64,000 nt of DNA from Rhodocyclaceae bacterium (GTDB lineage: Bacteria > Pseudomonadota > Gammaproteobacteria > Burkholderiales > Rhodocyclaceae), in contig JALNXH010000003.1 of NCBI GenBank assembly GCA_023230455.1, forward strand, positions 62,001-126,000, written 5' to 3'. Under the pieces are notes generated by a model, which was not told where the DNA came from, did no database searches, and saw only the letters and a program-made list of their open reading frames with translations. Below, in pieces: positions 16,950 to 26,399 of the stretch. Both the position numbers and the translations under genes were made by a program. The number at the start of each line of letters is the position of its first letter. Positions within the stretch are counted from its first letter, which is position 1.

Positions 16950-17165
16950 CTAATGCACCATTTCAGTAACGATTGACACAATTTCGACGTAGCTCTTAAC
17001 GAGAATGTACGAGAGAGCTGCGGCAGCAAGCCCAATAAAAAGCGCCGGCCATCCTAGCATCGACCAAAGCAGGCCGGTAATACCTGCACCAATCAGAACT
17101 GCGAGGATGATCGCTGCGGTTCCTCCAAAGCGCAGAATTAGCCTGAGAGCGGGAAATCTATCCAT
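16950..17165 (-). CDS. Small two-TM membrane protein, hypothetical
   Basis: A 71-aa protein with two hydrophobic segments (residues about 12-34 and 38-58), Gly-rich turns, and a short C-terminal amphipathic tail. The start has an AAGGAATTGC-like site just upstream. It has no recognised domain; it resembles small inner-membrane proteins of unknown function. It lies between the MarR gene and the mla operon, on the opposite strand to both. Confidence 0.6.
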   Translation of the reverse strand: MDRFPALRLILRFGGTAAIILAVLIGAGITGLLWSMLGWPALFIGLAAAALSYILVKSYVEIVSIVTEMVH

Positions 17166-17507
17166 AGAGCAATTCCTTTACATTACCGGGCAGAGCCTCA
17201 GGTGCCATATTCCATTTGGCTCGGCCGGCGCGCTAAGTGCGCCATCCGCTCCGGCTTTTGGATGTCATCGCCCCAGCCTCTGTATATATTCATAGACTTG
17301 GCAGCACGCGTACGGAGCAACCAGTTCGAATGACCGATTCTAGCATCCCCGCGACGGGGCAACTCCCGCCTGTACGTCAATCGGATAGCGGGCGTTGCAG
17401 AGAAGCGGTCATTGTTTTGCGCTTCGTGGGCTGCCGGCTTCCTATGTTCCCGGCTACGCTCCACAGGCTGCTAGAATGCGCAGTTTTAATTCTTGGGTCT
17501 TTGCTCC
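17166..17507. other. Intergenic region upstream of mlaF with no clear gene
   Basis: About 340 bases without a convincing coding frame. A TAGAAT hexamer at 17472-17477 could be a -10 element for the mla operon, but no good -35 is seen at the expected spacing. An AT-rich tract (TGTATATATTCATAG) near 17280 may serve the opposite-strand small gene. No repeats or RNA gene were recognised. Confidence 0.4.
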
Positions 17508-18323
17508 GTGCCTGTAGAACCGCTGGTAAAAATCAGCAACCTCAGCTTTGCTTATGATAACCGCCCGGTTTTGACCGGTATAAACATGGAAATCCATCGC
17601 GGCAAGGTGGTCGCTATTATGGGTTCCAGCGGCTGTGGCAAGACGACCACTCTACGTTTGCTCGGCGGGCAACTGAAGCCGACCTCGGGCTATGTCAGCG
17701 TGGGTGGCCAAGTGGTGCATGAACTCGGCGATGATGCGCTTTACGCGCTACGCCGACGCATGGGAATGCTGTTCCAGTTCGGAGCTCTGTTCACCGATAT
17801 GTCGGTATACGACAACGTGGCCTTTCAGATGCGCGAGCATACCGACCTACCGGACCAGCTGATCCACGATCTGGTGTTGATGAAGCTGAATGCGGTGGGT
17901 CTCCGCGGAGTCCATCATCTGATGCCGTCGGAGCTTTCTGGCGGTATGGCGCGGCGGGTGGCGTTAGCTCGTGCCATTGCCCTCGATCCGATGCTCATCA
18001 TGTATGACGAGCCTTTCGCCGGGCTCGATCCGATTTCACTTTCCATTGTCGGGCAGCTGATTCGTACTCTTAACGACGCTCTCGGCGCCTGTTCGATCGT
18101 AGTTACTCACGATGTTCAGGAGTCGTTGAAAATCGTCGATTACGTCTATTTTGTTTCTGAAGGAAAAATTGTCGCTGAAGGTACGGCGGAGGAAATCCGT
18201 AATTCGAAGGCGCCCTACGTCCATCAGTTCGTCTGGGGTGAGGCCGACGGGCCTGTACCCTTCCAGTATCCTGCACGTCCCTACGGCGATGCCATCCTGC
18301 GCGAGGTGCCGCGTGTTCACTAA
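17508..18323 (+). CDS. mlaF: Phospholipid transport ABC ATP-binding protein MlaF
   Basis: ATPase of the inner-membrane MlaFEDB complex, which moves phospholipids between the inner and outer membranes to keep lipid asymmetry. Walker A GSSGCGKT, signature SELSGGMARRVALARA, Walker B LIMYDEPFAGLDP and the switch His are all present. I prefer the GTG start giving MPVEPLVKISNL; a TTG 15 bases upstream is the alternative. It heads the operon mlaF-E-D-A-C-B and overlaps mlaE by 11 bases. Confidence 0.93.
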   Translation: MPVEPLVKISNLSFAYDNRPVLTGINMEIHRGKVVAIMGSSGCGKTTTLRLLGGQLKPTSGYVSVGGQVVHELGDDALYALRRRMGMLFQFGALFTDMSVYDNVAFQMREHTDLPDQLIHDLVLMKLNAVGLRGVHHLMPSELSGGMARRVALARAIALDPMLIMYDEPFAGLDPISLSIVGQLIRTLNDALGACSIVVTHDVQESLKIVDYVYFVSEGKIVAEGTAEEIRNSKAPYVHQFVWGEADGPVPFQYPARPYGDAILREVPRVH

Positions 18324-19107
18324 AATTATTGCCAGCATCCGCGGTCTTGGTCGTCGCGTGACCGACCGCATCTGGCGCCTGGGGTTTGCCAGCCGTTTTT
18401 TCCTGGCGATATTCCTTCATTCCGGGACGTCGTTGCGTCGCTTCGGTCTGACCATTCGTGAGATCTACTTCACCGGGGTTCTCTCGCTCATCATCATTCT
18501 CGTGTCCGGCATGTTTGTCGGTATGGTGCTCGGCCTTCAGGGCTACGATACCTTGCAGCGTTATGGTTCGTCGGAAGCTTTGGGCATTTTGGTTGCGCTA
18601 TCGTTGGTCCGTGAGCTGGGGCCGGTGGTTGCGGCCCTGCTTTTTGCTAGCCGTGCCGGATCGGCGATTACCGCTGAAATCGGACTGATGAAAGCTACGG
18701 AACAGCTCTCTGCAATGGAAATGATGGCGGTGAACCCTATTGCCCGTGTTGTCGCTCCGCGTTTCTGGGCCGGAGTATTGTCGATGCCGCTTCTGGCGGC
18801 ACTATTCTCTGCGATGGGCGTGTTCGGCGGGTACTTGGTCGGCGTCAAGCTGATCGGTGTCGATGAAGGATCTTTCTGGTCGCAGATGCAGGCTTCGGTC
18901 GACTTCCGTGAGGACATCCTCAATGGCGTGATCAAGAGTTTCGTCTTCGGCGTCATCATCAGTTGGATCGCAGTGTTCGAAGGCTATGACGCCGAACCTA
19001 CTGCTGAAGGCGTTTCAGGGGCGACGACGCGTACCGTTGTGACTTCTTCGCTTGCGATCCTAGCGGCTGACTTTATCCTAACTGCCTTCATGTTCCGGGG
19101 TGCCTAA
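18313..19107 (+). CDS. mlaE: Phospholipid transport permease MlaE
   Basis: Permease of the Mla retrograde/anterograde phospholipid transporter, 264 aa from the GTG within the end of mlaF. An N-terminal interfacial helix is followed by five to six TM segments, and family signatures such as ELGPVVAALLFASRAGSAITAEIG and the conserved cytoplasmic EQLSAMEMMAVNP loop. An in-frame upstream ATG would overlap mlaF by more than 170 bases and is rejected. It is followed directly by mlaD. Confidence 0.94.
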   Translation: MFTKIIASIRGLGRRVTDRIWRLGFASRFFLAIFLHSGTSLRRFGLTIREIYFTGVLSLIIILVSGMFVGMVLGLQGYDTLQRYGSSEALGILVALSLVRELGPVVAALLFASRAGSAITAEIGLMKATEQLSAMEMMAVNPIARVVAPRFWAGVLSMPLLAALFSAMGVFGGYLVGVKLIGVDEGSFWSQMQASVDFREDILNGVIKSFVFGVIISWIAVFEGYDAEPTAEGVSGATTRTVVTSSLAILAADFILTAFMFRGA

Positions 19108-19575
19108 ATGAATCGTGCCACACTTGACCTCTGGGTCGGATTTTTCGTTGCCATCGGCCTTGTTGCCTTGGGTTTCCTTGCGCTTAAAGTAGGTAATCTG
19201 AGCGGATCGACCGGAGGCGAAACATATATGGTGCAGGCCAAGTTTGATAACATCGGTGGCTTGAAGGTGCGCGCAGCGGTCAAAAGTGCCGGCGTCGTCG
19301 TCGGCCGCGTATCGGAGATCAAGTTCGATGCGGAGAATTACGTGGCGATGGTGTCGATGCAAATCGATACTCGCTACCGCTTTCCGCGCGATACTTTCGC
19401 AACCATAAATACGTCCGGCCTGCTTGGTGAGCAATACGTTGGTTTCGATGTGGGGGGCGATACCGAGGTGTTGAAGGCCGGCGACACGATTAAGAAAACC
19501 CAGTCGGCAGTCGTGCTGGAGAAGTTGATCAGCCAATTCATGTTCAACAAGGCTGCCGAACCGGTGGGCAAGTGA
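19108..19575 (+). CDS. mlaD: MCE-domain lipid-binding protein MlaD
   Basis: Inner-membrane-anchored MCE protein that forms the hexameric ring above MlaE. A single N-terminal TM (residues about 8-28) is followed by one MCE domain (GGLKVRAAVKSAGVVVGRVSEI and the distal hydrophobic GLLGEQYVGFDVGG motif). The 155-aa size matches betaproteobacterial MlaD. It abuts mlaE with no gap. Confidence 0.94.
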   Translation: MNRATLDLWVGFFVAIGLVALGFLALKVGNLSGSTGGETYMVQAKFDNIGGLKVRAAVKSAGVVVGRVSEIKFDAENYVAMVSMQIDTRYRFPRDTFATINTSGLLGEQYVGFDVGGDTEVLKAGDTIKKTQSAVVLEKLISQFMFNKAAEPVGK

Positions 19576-19597
19576 TTTGCGGAAGGATGCTGTCGTG

Positions 19598-20311
19598 ATG
19601 ATTGTTGCTCGCATGCATGTTCGAATCGTCTTGGCGTTGGTGATTGCCGGTCTGCTGGGCGGCTGCGCCTCGTCGGGCAATCCGCGCGATCCGGTCGAGG
19701 GCTTCAATCGTGCCATGTTTGCTTTCAACGACGGATTGGATAAGGCGGTGATTAAGCCGGTCGCGCGGGGCTATGAGGCGACGTTGCCGGTTACGGCACG
19801 TAACGGTGTGGCCAATTTCTTCGGCAACATCGCCGACGTATTTATTGGCGTCAATAATGCATTACAGGGAAAGATGCCTGAGGCGATCAACGACTTTGGC
19901 CGAGTCATGGTGAACACCACTTTAGGTGTGTTCGGCTTTATGGATGTCGCCTCGGACCTCGGCGTCGATAAGCACGACGAGGATTTCGGCCAGACCTTTG
20001 GCCGCTGGGGTTCGCCGACCGGCGCTTATTTGGTGTTGCCGGTCTTCGGGCCGCGCAACGTGCGCGATACAGCCGGTCTTGCGTTTGATCTGGCAGCAGA
20101 TCCGGTGGGCAACGTAGAAAGTGTCGCCTCGCGCAACGTCCTCGTGGCCACCCGCTTGATTAGCGATCGGGCGGCACTGCTGCCGGCCGACAAGGTGATC
20201 GAAGAGGCGGCTCTGGACAAATATTCGTATATCAGGGATGCCTATTTGCAGCGTCGGCGTAACCTGGTGTATGACGGTGCCGCACCGCGGCTGCCGGACA
20301 ACGATGAATAA
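19598..20311 (+). CDS. mlaA: Outer-membrane lipoprotein MlaA (VacJ)
   Basis: Outer-membrane lipoprotein that removes mislocalised phospholipids from the outer leaflet and passes them to MlaC. Signal peptide with lipobox LLGGC; mature part with MlaA signatures DPVEGFNRAMFAFNDGLD and FGQTFGRWGSPTGAYLVLP. ATG 19598 follows a GGAAGGA site; an upstream TTG is possible. MlaA within the mlaFEDCB operon is usual for betaproteobacteria, unlike E. coli. Confidence 0.93.
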   Translation: MIVARMHVRIVLALVIAGLLGGCASSGNPRDPVEGFNRAMFAFNDGLDKAVIKPVARGYEATLPVTARNGVANFFGNIADVFIGVNNALQGKMPEAINDFGRVMVNTTLGVFGFMDVASDLGVDKHDEDFGQTFGRWGSPTGAYLVLPVFGPRNVRDTAGLAFDLAADPVGNVESVASRNVLVATRLISDRAALLPADKVIEEAALDKYSYIRDAYLQRRRNLVYDGAAPRLPDNDE

Positions 20312-20341
20312 CCACCTGACTGACCTGGTTGGAGAGATGCA

Positions 20342-20956
20342 ATGAAACGGTTGATTGGTTTTATGGCGGCTGTGCTGATGAGTTCGGTTTCTTTGGCGCA
20401 GGAAGTTGCGCCCGATGTTCTGGTGCGCAACGTGACCAGCGAAGTGCTGGATATCCTGCGCAAGGACAAGGAGATCCAGAGTGGTAGCACCAAAAAGGCC
20501 GTGGAACTGGTGGAGGTCAAGGTGCTGCCGCATTTCAACTTTCAGCGTATGACCGCCCAGGCCGTAGGGAAGGCATGGCGACAAGCATCCCCTGCACAGC
20601 AAAGTGCGCTTGCCGAAGAGTTCCGTACGTTGCTGGTCCGTACCTATTCAAACGCCCTGACCGCCTACAAGAATCAGACAGTTGATTTCAAACCTCTGAA
20701 GATGGCCGTCGGCGAGACCGATGTCACCGTCCGTACCGAAATCCGCCAGCCTGGGGCGAAACCCATAGGAATCGACTATGCCCTGGAAAAGAACAACGCC
20801 AGCTGGAAAGTGTATGACGTAGTAATCGCCGACGTCAGCATGGTGACCAGCTATCGCGACCAGTTCCGCCAGGAAATCGGCAATGATGGTATCGATGGAC
20901 TCATCAAGTCGCTCCAGGCCAAGAACAAGGCCGGGGAAGCCGTAGCGAAGAAATGA
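20342..20956 (+). CDS. mlaC: Periplasmic phospholipid shuttle MlaC
   Basis: Soluble periplasmic lipid carrier between MlaA and the MlaFEDB complex. A 204-aa protein with a signal peptide ending SLAQE, then the Tol_Tol_Ttg2/MlaC domain with VLPHFNFQRMTAQAVGKAWRQ and LVRTYSNAL signatures. GGAGAG ribosome site 6 bases upstream. Its stop overlaps the mlaB start by 4 bases. Confidence 0.94.
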   Translation: MKRLIGFMAAVLMSSVSLAQEVAPDVLVRNVTSEVLDILRKDKEIQSGSTKKAVELVEVKVLPHFNFQRMTAQAVGKAWRQASPAQQSALAEEFRTLLVRTYSNALTAYKNQTVDFKPLKMAVGETDVTVRTEIRQPGAKPIGIDYALEKNNASWKVYDVVIADVSMVTSYRDQFRQEIGNDGIDGLIKSLQAKNKAGEAVAKK

Positions 20957-21234
20957 TCCGGCAACAAGGCCAAACCGCTGCCGTCGATGGAGCGATGACA
21001 ATTGCATCTGCCAAGGTTTTGCTGGCCGAAGGGGTGGATGCGATCGCGAACTCCTGTACGCAGGTCGATCTCGTCGCTGTGTCGGCGGTGGACTCCTCCG
21101 CTCTAGCCGTCGTGTTCGGCTGGATACGCGCGGCGAAGGCGTTAGGCCGTTCGATCCGTATCGTCAATGCACCGAAAAGTCTCCTCAGCTTGGCTGACGT
21201 CTATGGCGTCGCTGAGTTGCTGCCTCTCGACTGA
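20953..21234 (+). CDS. mlaB: STAS-domain protein MlaB
   Basis: A 93-aa cytoplasmic STAS protein that binds and stabilises MlaF ATPase. The STAS core VDLVAVSAVDSSALAVVFGW is present, with the conserved Ser residues preceding the helix. It starts at ATGA overlapping mlaC. It is the last mla gene before an ABC-2 type exporter pair. Confidence 0.88.
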   Translation: MIRQQGQTAAVDGAMTIASAKVLLAEGVDAIANSCTQVDLVAVSAVDSSALAVVFGWIRAAKALGRSIRIVNAPKSLLSLADVYGVAELLPLD

Positions 21235-21254
21235 TTCCTTTTCCTGCGTTATCC

Positions 21255-22166
21255 ATGAGCCCGGCGATTCGCGTCAGCCAGGTGACCAAGCGCTATCGTG
21301 AATTGGTCGCTCTGGCAGGTATCGATCTGGAGATTGGGCAGGGAGAGTTTTTTGGTCTCCTGGGCCCCAATGGTGCCGGCAAGACAACCTTGATTTCGGC
21401 GCTGGCCGGCTTGGTTCGCCCCGATGCCGGCCGGCTTTGGGTCATGGGCCACGATGTTCAACAGGACTACCGCAAGGCCCGGCGGCAGCTCGGCGTGGTA
21501 CCTCAGGAAATCGTATTCGATCCGTTTTTCTCGGTGCGCGAGACCCTGCGGTTCCAGTCTGGCTATTTTGGCATCAGGCACAACGACGATTGGATCGACG
21601 AAATTCTTGCCAATCTCGATCTGACCGCCAAGGCTGACGTCGGCATGCGCGCGCTTTCCGGCGGTATGAAGCGTCGCGTGCTAGTGGCTCAAGCCCTGGT
21701 GCACCGTCCCCCGGTCATCGTCCTCGACGAACCGACGGCGGGCGTCGATGTGGAATTGCGGCAGACCTTGTGGGGGTTTATCCGCCGCCTGAATGGCGAG
21801 GGCCACACCGTTGTGCTGACCACTCACTATCTGGAAGAGGCCGAAAATCTCTGCGGTCGGATCGCCATGATGAAGAATGGCCGCATCGTCGCCCTGGATA
21901 GTACCTCTAATCTTCTGCGACGTTTTTCCGCCCATACCCTGCGTCTGCGCCTAGAGGGCGGGGCACCGCTACCTGCGTTGCAGTCCGCACGGGCGGAGAG
22001 GCAGGGTGACCATTGGGTCATTGCCTTCGAGCACTTCAGCCAAGTTGAGCGTGTTCTTGCCGAAATTCGCGCCGCCGGCGCTGTGGTGGAAGACATGACG
22101 ACGGCGCAGCCCGATCTAGAAGATGTCTTCGTCAAAATCATGGGCCAGGAGGAGCTGCCATCGTGA
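21255..22166 (+). CDS. ABC-2 type transporter ATP-binding protein (YadG-like)
   Basis: A 303-aa ABC ATPase with Walker A GPNGAGKT, signature ALSGGMKRRVLVAQAL, Walker B VIVLDEPTAGVD and H-loop TTHYLEEAE. The C-terminal extension of about 80 residues is typical for DrrA/YadG-type exporters. It is paired with the following permease (4-base overlap). The substrate is unknown. The location between mlaB and ibaG is conserved in betaproteobacteria, suggesting an envelope role (inference). Confidence 0.9.
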   Translation: MSPAIRVSQVTKRYRELVALAGIDLEIGQGEFFGLLGPNGAGKTTLISALAGLVRPDAGRLWVMGHDVQQDYRKARRQLGVVPQEIVFDPFFSVRETLRFQSGYFGIRHNDDWIDEILANLDLTAKADVGMRALSGGMKRRVLVAQALVHRPPVIVLDEPTAGVDVELRQTLWGFIRRLNGEGHTVVLTTHYLEEAENLCGRIAMMKNGRIVALDSTSNLLRRFSAHTLRLRLEGGAPLPALQSARAERQGDHWVIAFEHFSQVERVLAEIRAAGAVVEDMTTAQPDLEDVFVKIMGQEELPS

Positions 22167-22918
22167 CCGGCTTCACCACCCTGCTTTACAAGGAAGTCTT
22201 GCGTTTTTGGAAAGTCGGCTTTCAGACGCTTGCCGCGCCGATCCTGACAGCGATGCTCTACCTGCTGATTTTTTCCCATGTCCTCGAAGGCCATGTGCAG
22301 GTCTATGACGCGCTGCCCTACACGGCCTTCCTGGTGCCGGGATTGGTGATGATGTCGCTGTTACAGAACGCTTTCGCCAATTCGTCGTCGTCGCTGATTC
22401 AGTCCAAGGTGATGGGCAGTATCATTTTCATCCTGCTGCCGCCCATCTCGAATTTTGCCTTCTTTGCTGCTTTTGTCCTCGCTGCGGTCCTCCGCGGGCT
22501 TGCAGTAGGGCTCGGTGTGCTGTTGGTGACGGTCTTCTTCGCGCCGCTCCAGTTCGATCAGCTGGCTTGGGTCGCCGCATTCGCAGTGCTTGGCGGCGCT
22601 TTGCTGGGGACCCTGGGGGTGCTGGCGGGGCTGTGGGCGGACAAATTCGACCAGCTCGCCGCTTTCCAGAATTTCCTCATCATGCCTTTGACCTTTCTTT
22701 CTGGGGTTTTTTATTCGATACATTCCCTGCCGCCGTTCTGGCAGCAGGTCTCGCGTTACAACCCGGTGTTCTACATAATCGACGGCTTTCGCCACGGCTT
22801 CTTCGGCATGTCCGATGTTTCGCCCTGGTTGAGTCTGGCCGTCGTCGTCGGTTGTCTTTGCGCATTGACTGTAGCCGCGCTGTTGTTGCTCGGGCGCGGT
22901 TATAAATTGAGGGTGTGA
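22163..22918 (+). CDS. ABC-2 type transporter permease (YadH-like)
   Basis: A 251-aa polytopic permease with six TM segments and the ABC-2 signature LIMPLTFLSGVFYSIHSLPPFWQ. GTG start overlapping the ATPase stop. It forms a half-size exporter with the upstream ATPase. Confidence 0.9.
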   Translation: MTGFTTLLYKEVLRFWKVGFQTLAAPILTAMLYLLIFSHVLEGHVQVYDALPYTAFLVPGLVMMSLLQNAFANSSSSLIQSKVMGSIIFILLPPISNFAFFAAFVLAAVLRGLAVGLGVLLVTVFFAPLQFDQLAWVAAFAVLGGALLGTLGVLAGLWADKFDQLAAFQNFLIMPLTFLSGVFYSIHSLPPFWQQVSRYNPVFYIIDGFRHGFFGMSDVSPWLSLAVVVGCLCALTVAALLLLGRGYKLRV

Positions 22919-22921
22919 ACC

Positions 22922-23167
22922 ATGCTTGAACCACAACAGATCGAAAACTGGATTGCCGCCGGGCTGTCGTGCGCCCACCTCGTCGTCGAAGGCGACGGCC
23001 ACCATTTTCAAGCCTTGATCGTCAGCACCGAATTTGCTGGCCTCAGTCGCGTCAAACGCCAGCAGCGCGTGATGCAGACGGTGCGCGATCATCTCGATTC
23101 CGGCGCGTTGCACGCGCTGTCGCTGCAAACGCTGACACCTGAAGAATGGGAAGCAGCGCGTGGATAA
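22922..23167 (+). CDS. ibaG: BolA-family protein IbaG
   Basis: An 81-aa BolA-like protein. BolA/IbaG proteins bind [2Fe-2S] clusters with monothiol glutaredoxins and affect acid response and envelope traits. It has the BolA pattern HLVVEGDGHHFQALIVSTEF with possible His ligands and the conserved RVKRQQRVM helix. It overlaps the murA start by 8 bases; ibaG-murA linkage is widely conserved. Confidence 0.9.
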   Translation: MLEPQQIENWIAAGLSCAHLVVEGDGHHFQALIVSTEFAGLSRVKRQQRVMQTVRDHLDSGALHALSLQTLTPEEWEAARG

Positions 23168-24410
23168 GCTGCTGATCGAAGGCGGCGTAGCGCTCAAGGG
23201 CGAGATATCCATCTCCGGCGCAAAAAATGCGGCGCTGCCGCTACTCTGCGCGGCTTTGCTGACTCGTGAGCCGGTGAGCTTTAGCAACGTACCCGACCTC
23301 AACGATATCGCTACCATGCTCAAGCTGCTGGCGCAGATGGGAGTGCGTGTCGGCCGGGCGGGCGACCAGGTAACGCTCGATGCTTCGGCGTTGACCAATC
23401 CAGTGGCCCCGTACGAAATGGTGAAGACCATGCGTGCCTCGATCCTGGTGCTGGGCCCGCTGCTGGCGCGTTGCGGCGAAGCCCGCGTGTCGCTGCCAGG
23501 GGGCTGCGCCATTGGTGCCCGGCCGGTGGACCAGCACATTAAGGGTCTCCATGCGATGGGGGCGGAAATCGCGGTCGAGCAGGGCTATGTGCATGCCAAA
23601 TCGCTTCGGCTCAAGGGCGCCCGGCTGTTTACCGATATGGTCACCGTGACCGGTACCGAAAACCTGATGATGGCGGCCTGCCTCGCCGATGGCGAAACGG
23701 TGATCGAGAACGCGGCACGCGAACCGGAAGTGGTGGATCTGGCGAATTGCCTGGTGGCGATGGGCGCGCAGATTTCAGGTGCCGGCACCGACGTCATTCG
23801 CATTCGTGGCATTGAACGCCTCAACGGTTGCGAATACCGCATCATGCCCGACCGGATCGAAACCGGAACCTACCTGTGTGCGGCGGCGGCAACCGGCGGC
23901 GACATCTGCTTGCGCGGTACATCGGCGGCTTACCTCGACGCCGTGATCGACAAGCTGATGGATGCCGGTTGCGAGATCGAGACCACCCGCGATTCAATCA
24001 GACTCAAGGCGCCGGTGCGGCTGAATGCGGTTTCGATCCGCACCTCGCCGTATCCGGCTTTCCCGACGGATATGCAGGCGCAGTTCATGGCTCTCAATGC
24101 GGTGGCCGAGGGGGCGGCGGTGATTCGCGAAACCATTTTCGAGAATCGCTTCATGCACGCGGTCGAACTGATCCGCCTCGGCGCAGATATCCGCATTGAC
24201 GGCAACACGGCGGTGGTTCGCGGCGTTGCCGGACTCGACGGTGCGACAGTGATGGCTACCGATCTGCGCGCCTCGGCCAGCCTGGTGGTTGCCGGACTGG
24301 TGGCCAAGGGCGAGACACTGATCGAGCGCATCTACCACCTCGATCGCGGCTACGAACGGCTGGAACAGAAGCTCGCGGCGCTGGGGGCGAAGGTTCGCCG
24401 GGTAAAATAA
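23160..24410 (+). CDS. murA: UDP-N-acetylglucosamine 1-carboxyvinyltransferase MurA
   Basis: First committed step of peptidoglycan synthesis: transfers enolpyruvate from PEP to UDP-GlcNAc. A 416-aa EPSP-synthase-fold protein with KNAALPLLCAALL at the N-terminus, MRASILVLGPLL and the catalytic Cys in LPGGCAIGARPVDQH (fosfomycin target). GTG start inside the end of ibaG. Full length, with nothing unusual. Confidence 0.96.
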   Translation: MDKLLIEGGVALKGEISISGAKNAALPLLCAALLTREPVSFSNVPDLNDIATMLKLLAQMGVRVGRAGDQVTLDASALTNPVAPYEMVKTMRASILVLGPLLARCGEARVSLPGGCAIGARPVDQHIKGLHAMGAEIAVEQGYVHAKSLRLKGARLFTDMVTVTGTENLMMAACLADGETVIENAAREPEVVDLANCLVAMGAQISGAGTDVIRIRGIERLNGCEYRIMPDRIETGTYLCAAAATGGDICLRGTSAAYLDAVIDKLMDAGCEIETTRDSIRLKAPVRLNAVSIRTSPYPAFPTDMQAQFMALNAVAEGAAVIRETIFENRFMHAVELIRLGADIRIDGNTAVVRGVAGLDGATVMATDLRASASLVVAGLVAKGETLIERIYHLDRGYERLEQKLAALGAKVRRVK

Positions 24411-24414
24411 AGCC

Positions 24415-25056
24415 ATGAATGGAATCACCATCGCTCTCTCCAAGGGCCGTATCTTCGAGGAAACCCTGCCGCTGCTGGCCGCGGCGGGGATCGTTCCGGC
24501 GGAAAGTCCGGAATCATCGCGCAAGCTGATCATCGGCACCAATCGCGACGACGTGCGGGTCGTTATCGTACGCGCGTCAGACGTGCCGACCTATGTCCAG
24601 TATGGCGCGGCCGATCTCGGCATCGCCGGCAAGGACGTGCTGCTCGAACACGGTGGTGCGGGCCTTTACCAGCCGGTAGATCTGAATATCGCCAAATGCC
24701 GGATGTGCGTGGCGGTTCCTGCCGGCTTCGACTATGCGGCCGCGGTGCGGCGTGGCGCGCGGCTACGGGTGGCGACCAAGTATGTGCAGACCGCGCGTGA
24801 GCATTTCGCCGCGAAGGGTGTGCATGTGGACTTGATCAAGCTCTACGGCTCGATGGAACTGGCCCCGCTGGCCGGGCTCGCTGATGCCATCGTCGATCTG
24901 GTATCGAGCGGCGTTACGCTGAAGGCCAATAATCTGCTGGAAGTGGAGGAGATCATGACCATCTCGTCGCGACTGGTGGTCAATCAGGCATCGCTCAAGG
25001 TGAAGCGCGAACTGCTGCAACCGGTAATCGAGGCCTTCGCGAAAGCGGCGGGATGA
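24415..25056 (+). CDS. hisG: ATP phosphoribosyltransferase, short form HisG
   Basis: First step of histidine synthesis: condenses ATP with PRPP. At 213 aa this is the short HisG, which lacks the C-terminal regulatory domain and needs a HisZ partner; no hisZ is in the window. It has the PRPP-binding region DAIVDLVSSGVTLKAN near the C-terminus. It starts 4 bases after murA and overlaps hisD by 4 bases. Confidence 0.95.
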   Translation: MNGITIALSKGRIFEETLPLLAAAGIVPAESPESSRKLIIGTNRDDVRVVIVRASDVPTYVQYGAADLGIAGKDVLLEHGGAGLYQPVDLNIAKCRMCVAVPAGFDYAAAVRRGARLRVATKYVQTAREHFAAKGVHVDLIKLYGSMELAPLAGLADAIVDLVSSGVTLKANNLLEVEEIMTISSRLVVNQASLKVKRELLQPVIEAFAKAAG

Positions 25057-26363
25057 GTGCGCCGTTGTTCATCCGTCGGATGAGTACGCGGCAGCCGGAG
25101 TTTCTTTCCGAGCTGAAACGCCTGTTGGCATTCGACGACTCCGCCGACGACGCAATCGAACGGGCCGTAGCGGAGATTCTTGCCAATGTCCGTACCCTCG
25201 GCGATGCTGCCGTTCTCGACTATACGCGCCGATTCGACCGTTTGCCGGTGGCGGACATGGCCGGGCTGGAATTGCCCAAGGCCGAATTGGCCGCGGCGTT
25301 CGACGTTTTGCCCGAGACGCAGAAGGCAGCACTGCAAACCGCCGCTAAGCGGGTGCGCGCCTATCATGAGCGGCAGAAGGCCGAATCCTGGGAGTTCACC
25401 GAAGCCGACGGTACCCGCCTCGGCCAGAAAATCACGCCGCTGGATCGGGTCGGGCTCTACGTTCCCGGCGGCAAGGCGGCCTATCCGTCGTCGGTGCTGA
25501 TGAATGCCCTACCTGCCAAGGTAGCGGGCGTTGGTGAACTTATCATGGTCACGCCGACGCCGGGCGGCGGGCGCAATCCGCTGGTGCTCGGTGCCGCGCA
25601 TTTGGTCGGTGTGGACCGGTTGTTCACCATCGGTGGCGCGCAGGCCGTGGCGGCCTTGGCTTACGGCACCCAGACCATTCCCCAGGTGGACAAGATCGTC
25701 GGTCCGGGCAATGCCTATGTCGCCAGCGCCAAGCGGCGCGTCTTCGGCATCGTGGGGATCGATATGGTGGCAGGGCCCTCGGAAGTCCTCATCATCGCGG
25801 ACGGCAGCAGCGACCCCGACTGGGTGGCGATGGACCTGTTTGCTCAAGCCGAACATGACGAACTGGCTCAGTCGATCCTGCTCTGTCCCGATGCTGCCTA
25901 TCTCGACGCGGTGGCGGCGAGCATCCTTCGCCTGCTGCCTGATATGCCGCGTCGGGAAACTATTACCGCATCGCTGTCCGGTCGCGGTGCCTTGATCCAT
26001 GTCGCCGATCTTGCAGAGGCCTGCGTCGTGGCGAACCGCATTGCGCCGGAACATCTCGAACTGTCGGTAGCTGATCCGCGGCCGCTGGTGGACAAGATTC
26101 GCAACGCCGGCGCGATTTTCATCGGACCCTATGCATCGGAGTCGCTCGGTGACTACTGTGCAGGCCCTAATCACGTACTGCCGACCTCGCGCAGCGCGCG
26201 TTTTTCAAGTCCGCTCGGCGTCTACGATTTCCAGAAGCGGTCAAGCCTGATCGATGTCTCACAGGCCGGGGCGGCGAGCCTCGGTCCGGTGGCCTCGACC
26301 CTAGCCCACGGTGAGCGCCTCACCGCCCATGCCCGTGCGGCGGAGTTGCGTTACAAAGGCTGA
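25053..26363 (+). CDS. hisD: Histidinol dehydrogenase HisD
   Basis: Catalyses the last two oxidations from L-histidinol to L-histidine; zinc- and NAD-dependent. A 436-aa protein with GLYVPGGKAAYPSSVLM, the conserved IDMVAGPSEVLI and the catalytic APEHLEL/GPNHVLPT motifs. Normal length. It ends tail-to-tail with hisC, which is unexpected for this operon. Confidence 0.96.
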   Translation: MSAPLFIRRMSTRQPEFLSELKRLLAFDDSADDAIERAVAEILANVRTLGDAAVLDYTRRFDRLPVADMAGLELPKAELAAAFDVLPETQKAALQTAAKRVRAYHERQKAESWEFTEADGTRLGQKITPLDRVGLYVPGGKAAYPSSVLMNALPAKVAGVGELIMVTPTPGGGRNPLVLGAAHLVGVDRLFTIGGAQAVAALAYGTQTIPQVDKIVGPGNAYVASAKRRVFGIVGIDMVAGPSEVLIIADGSSDPDWVAMDLFAQAEHDELAQSILLCPDAAYLDAVAASILRLLPDMPRRETITASLSGRGALIHVADLAEACVVANRIAPEHLELSVADPRPLVDKIRNAGAIFIGPYASESLGDYCAGPNHVLPTSRSARFSSPLGVYDFQKRSSLIDVSQAGAASLGPVASTLAHGERLTAHARAAELRYKG

Positions 26364-26399
26364 TGGCGCAATCCGAAGGGGTAATGTGTCGTGGCAGCT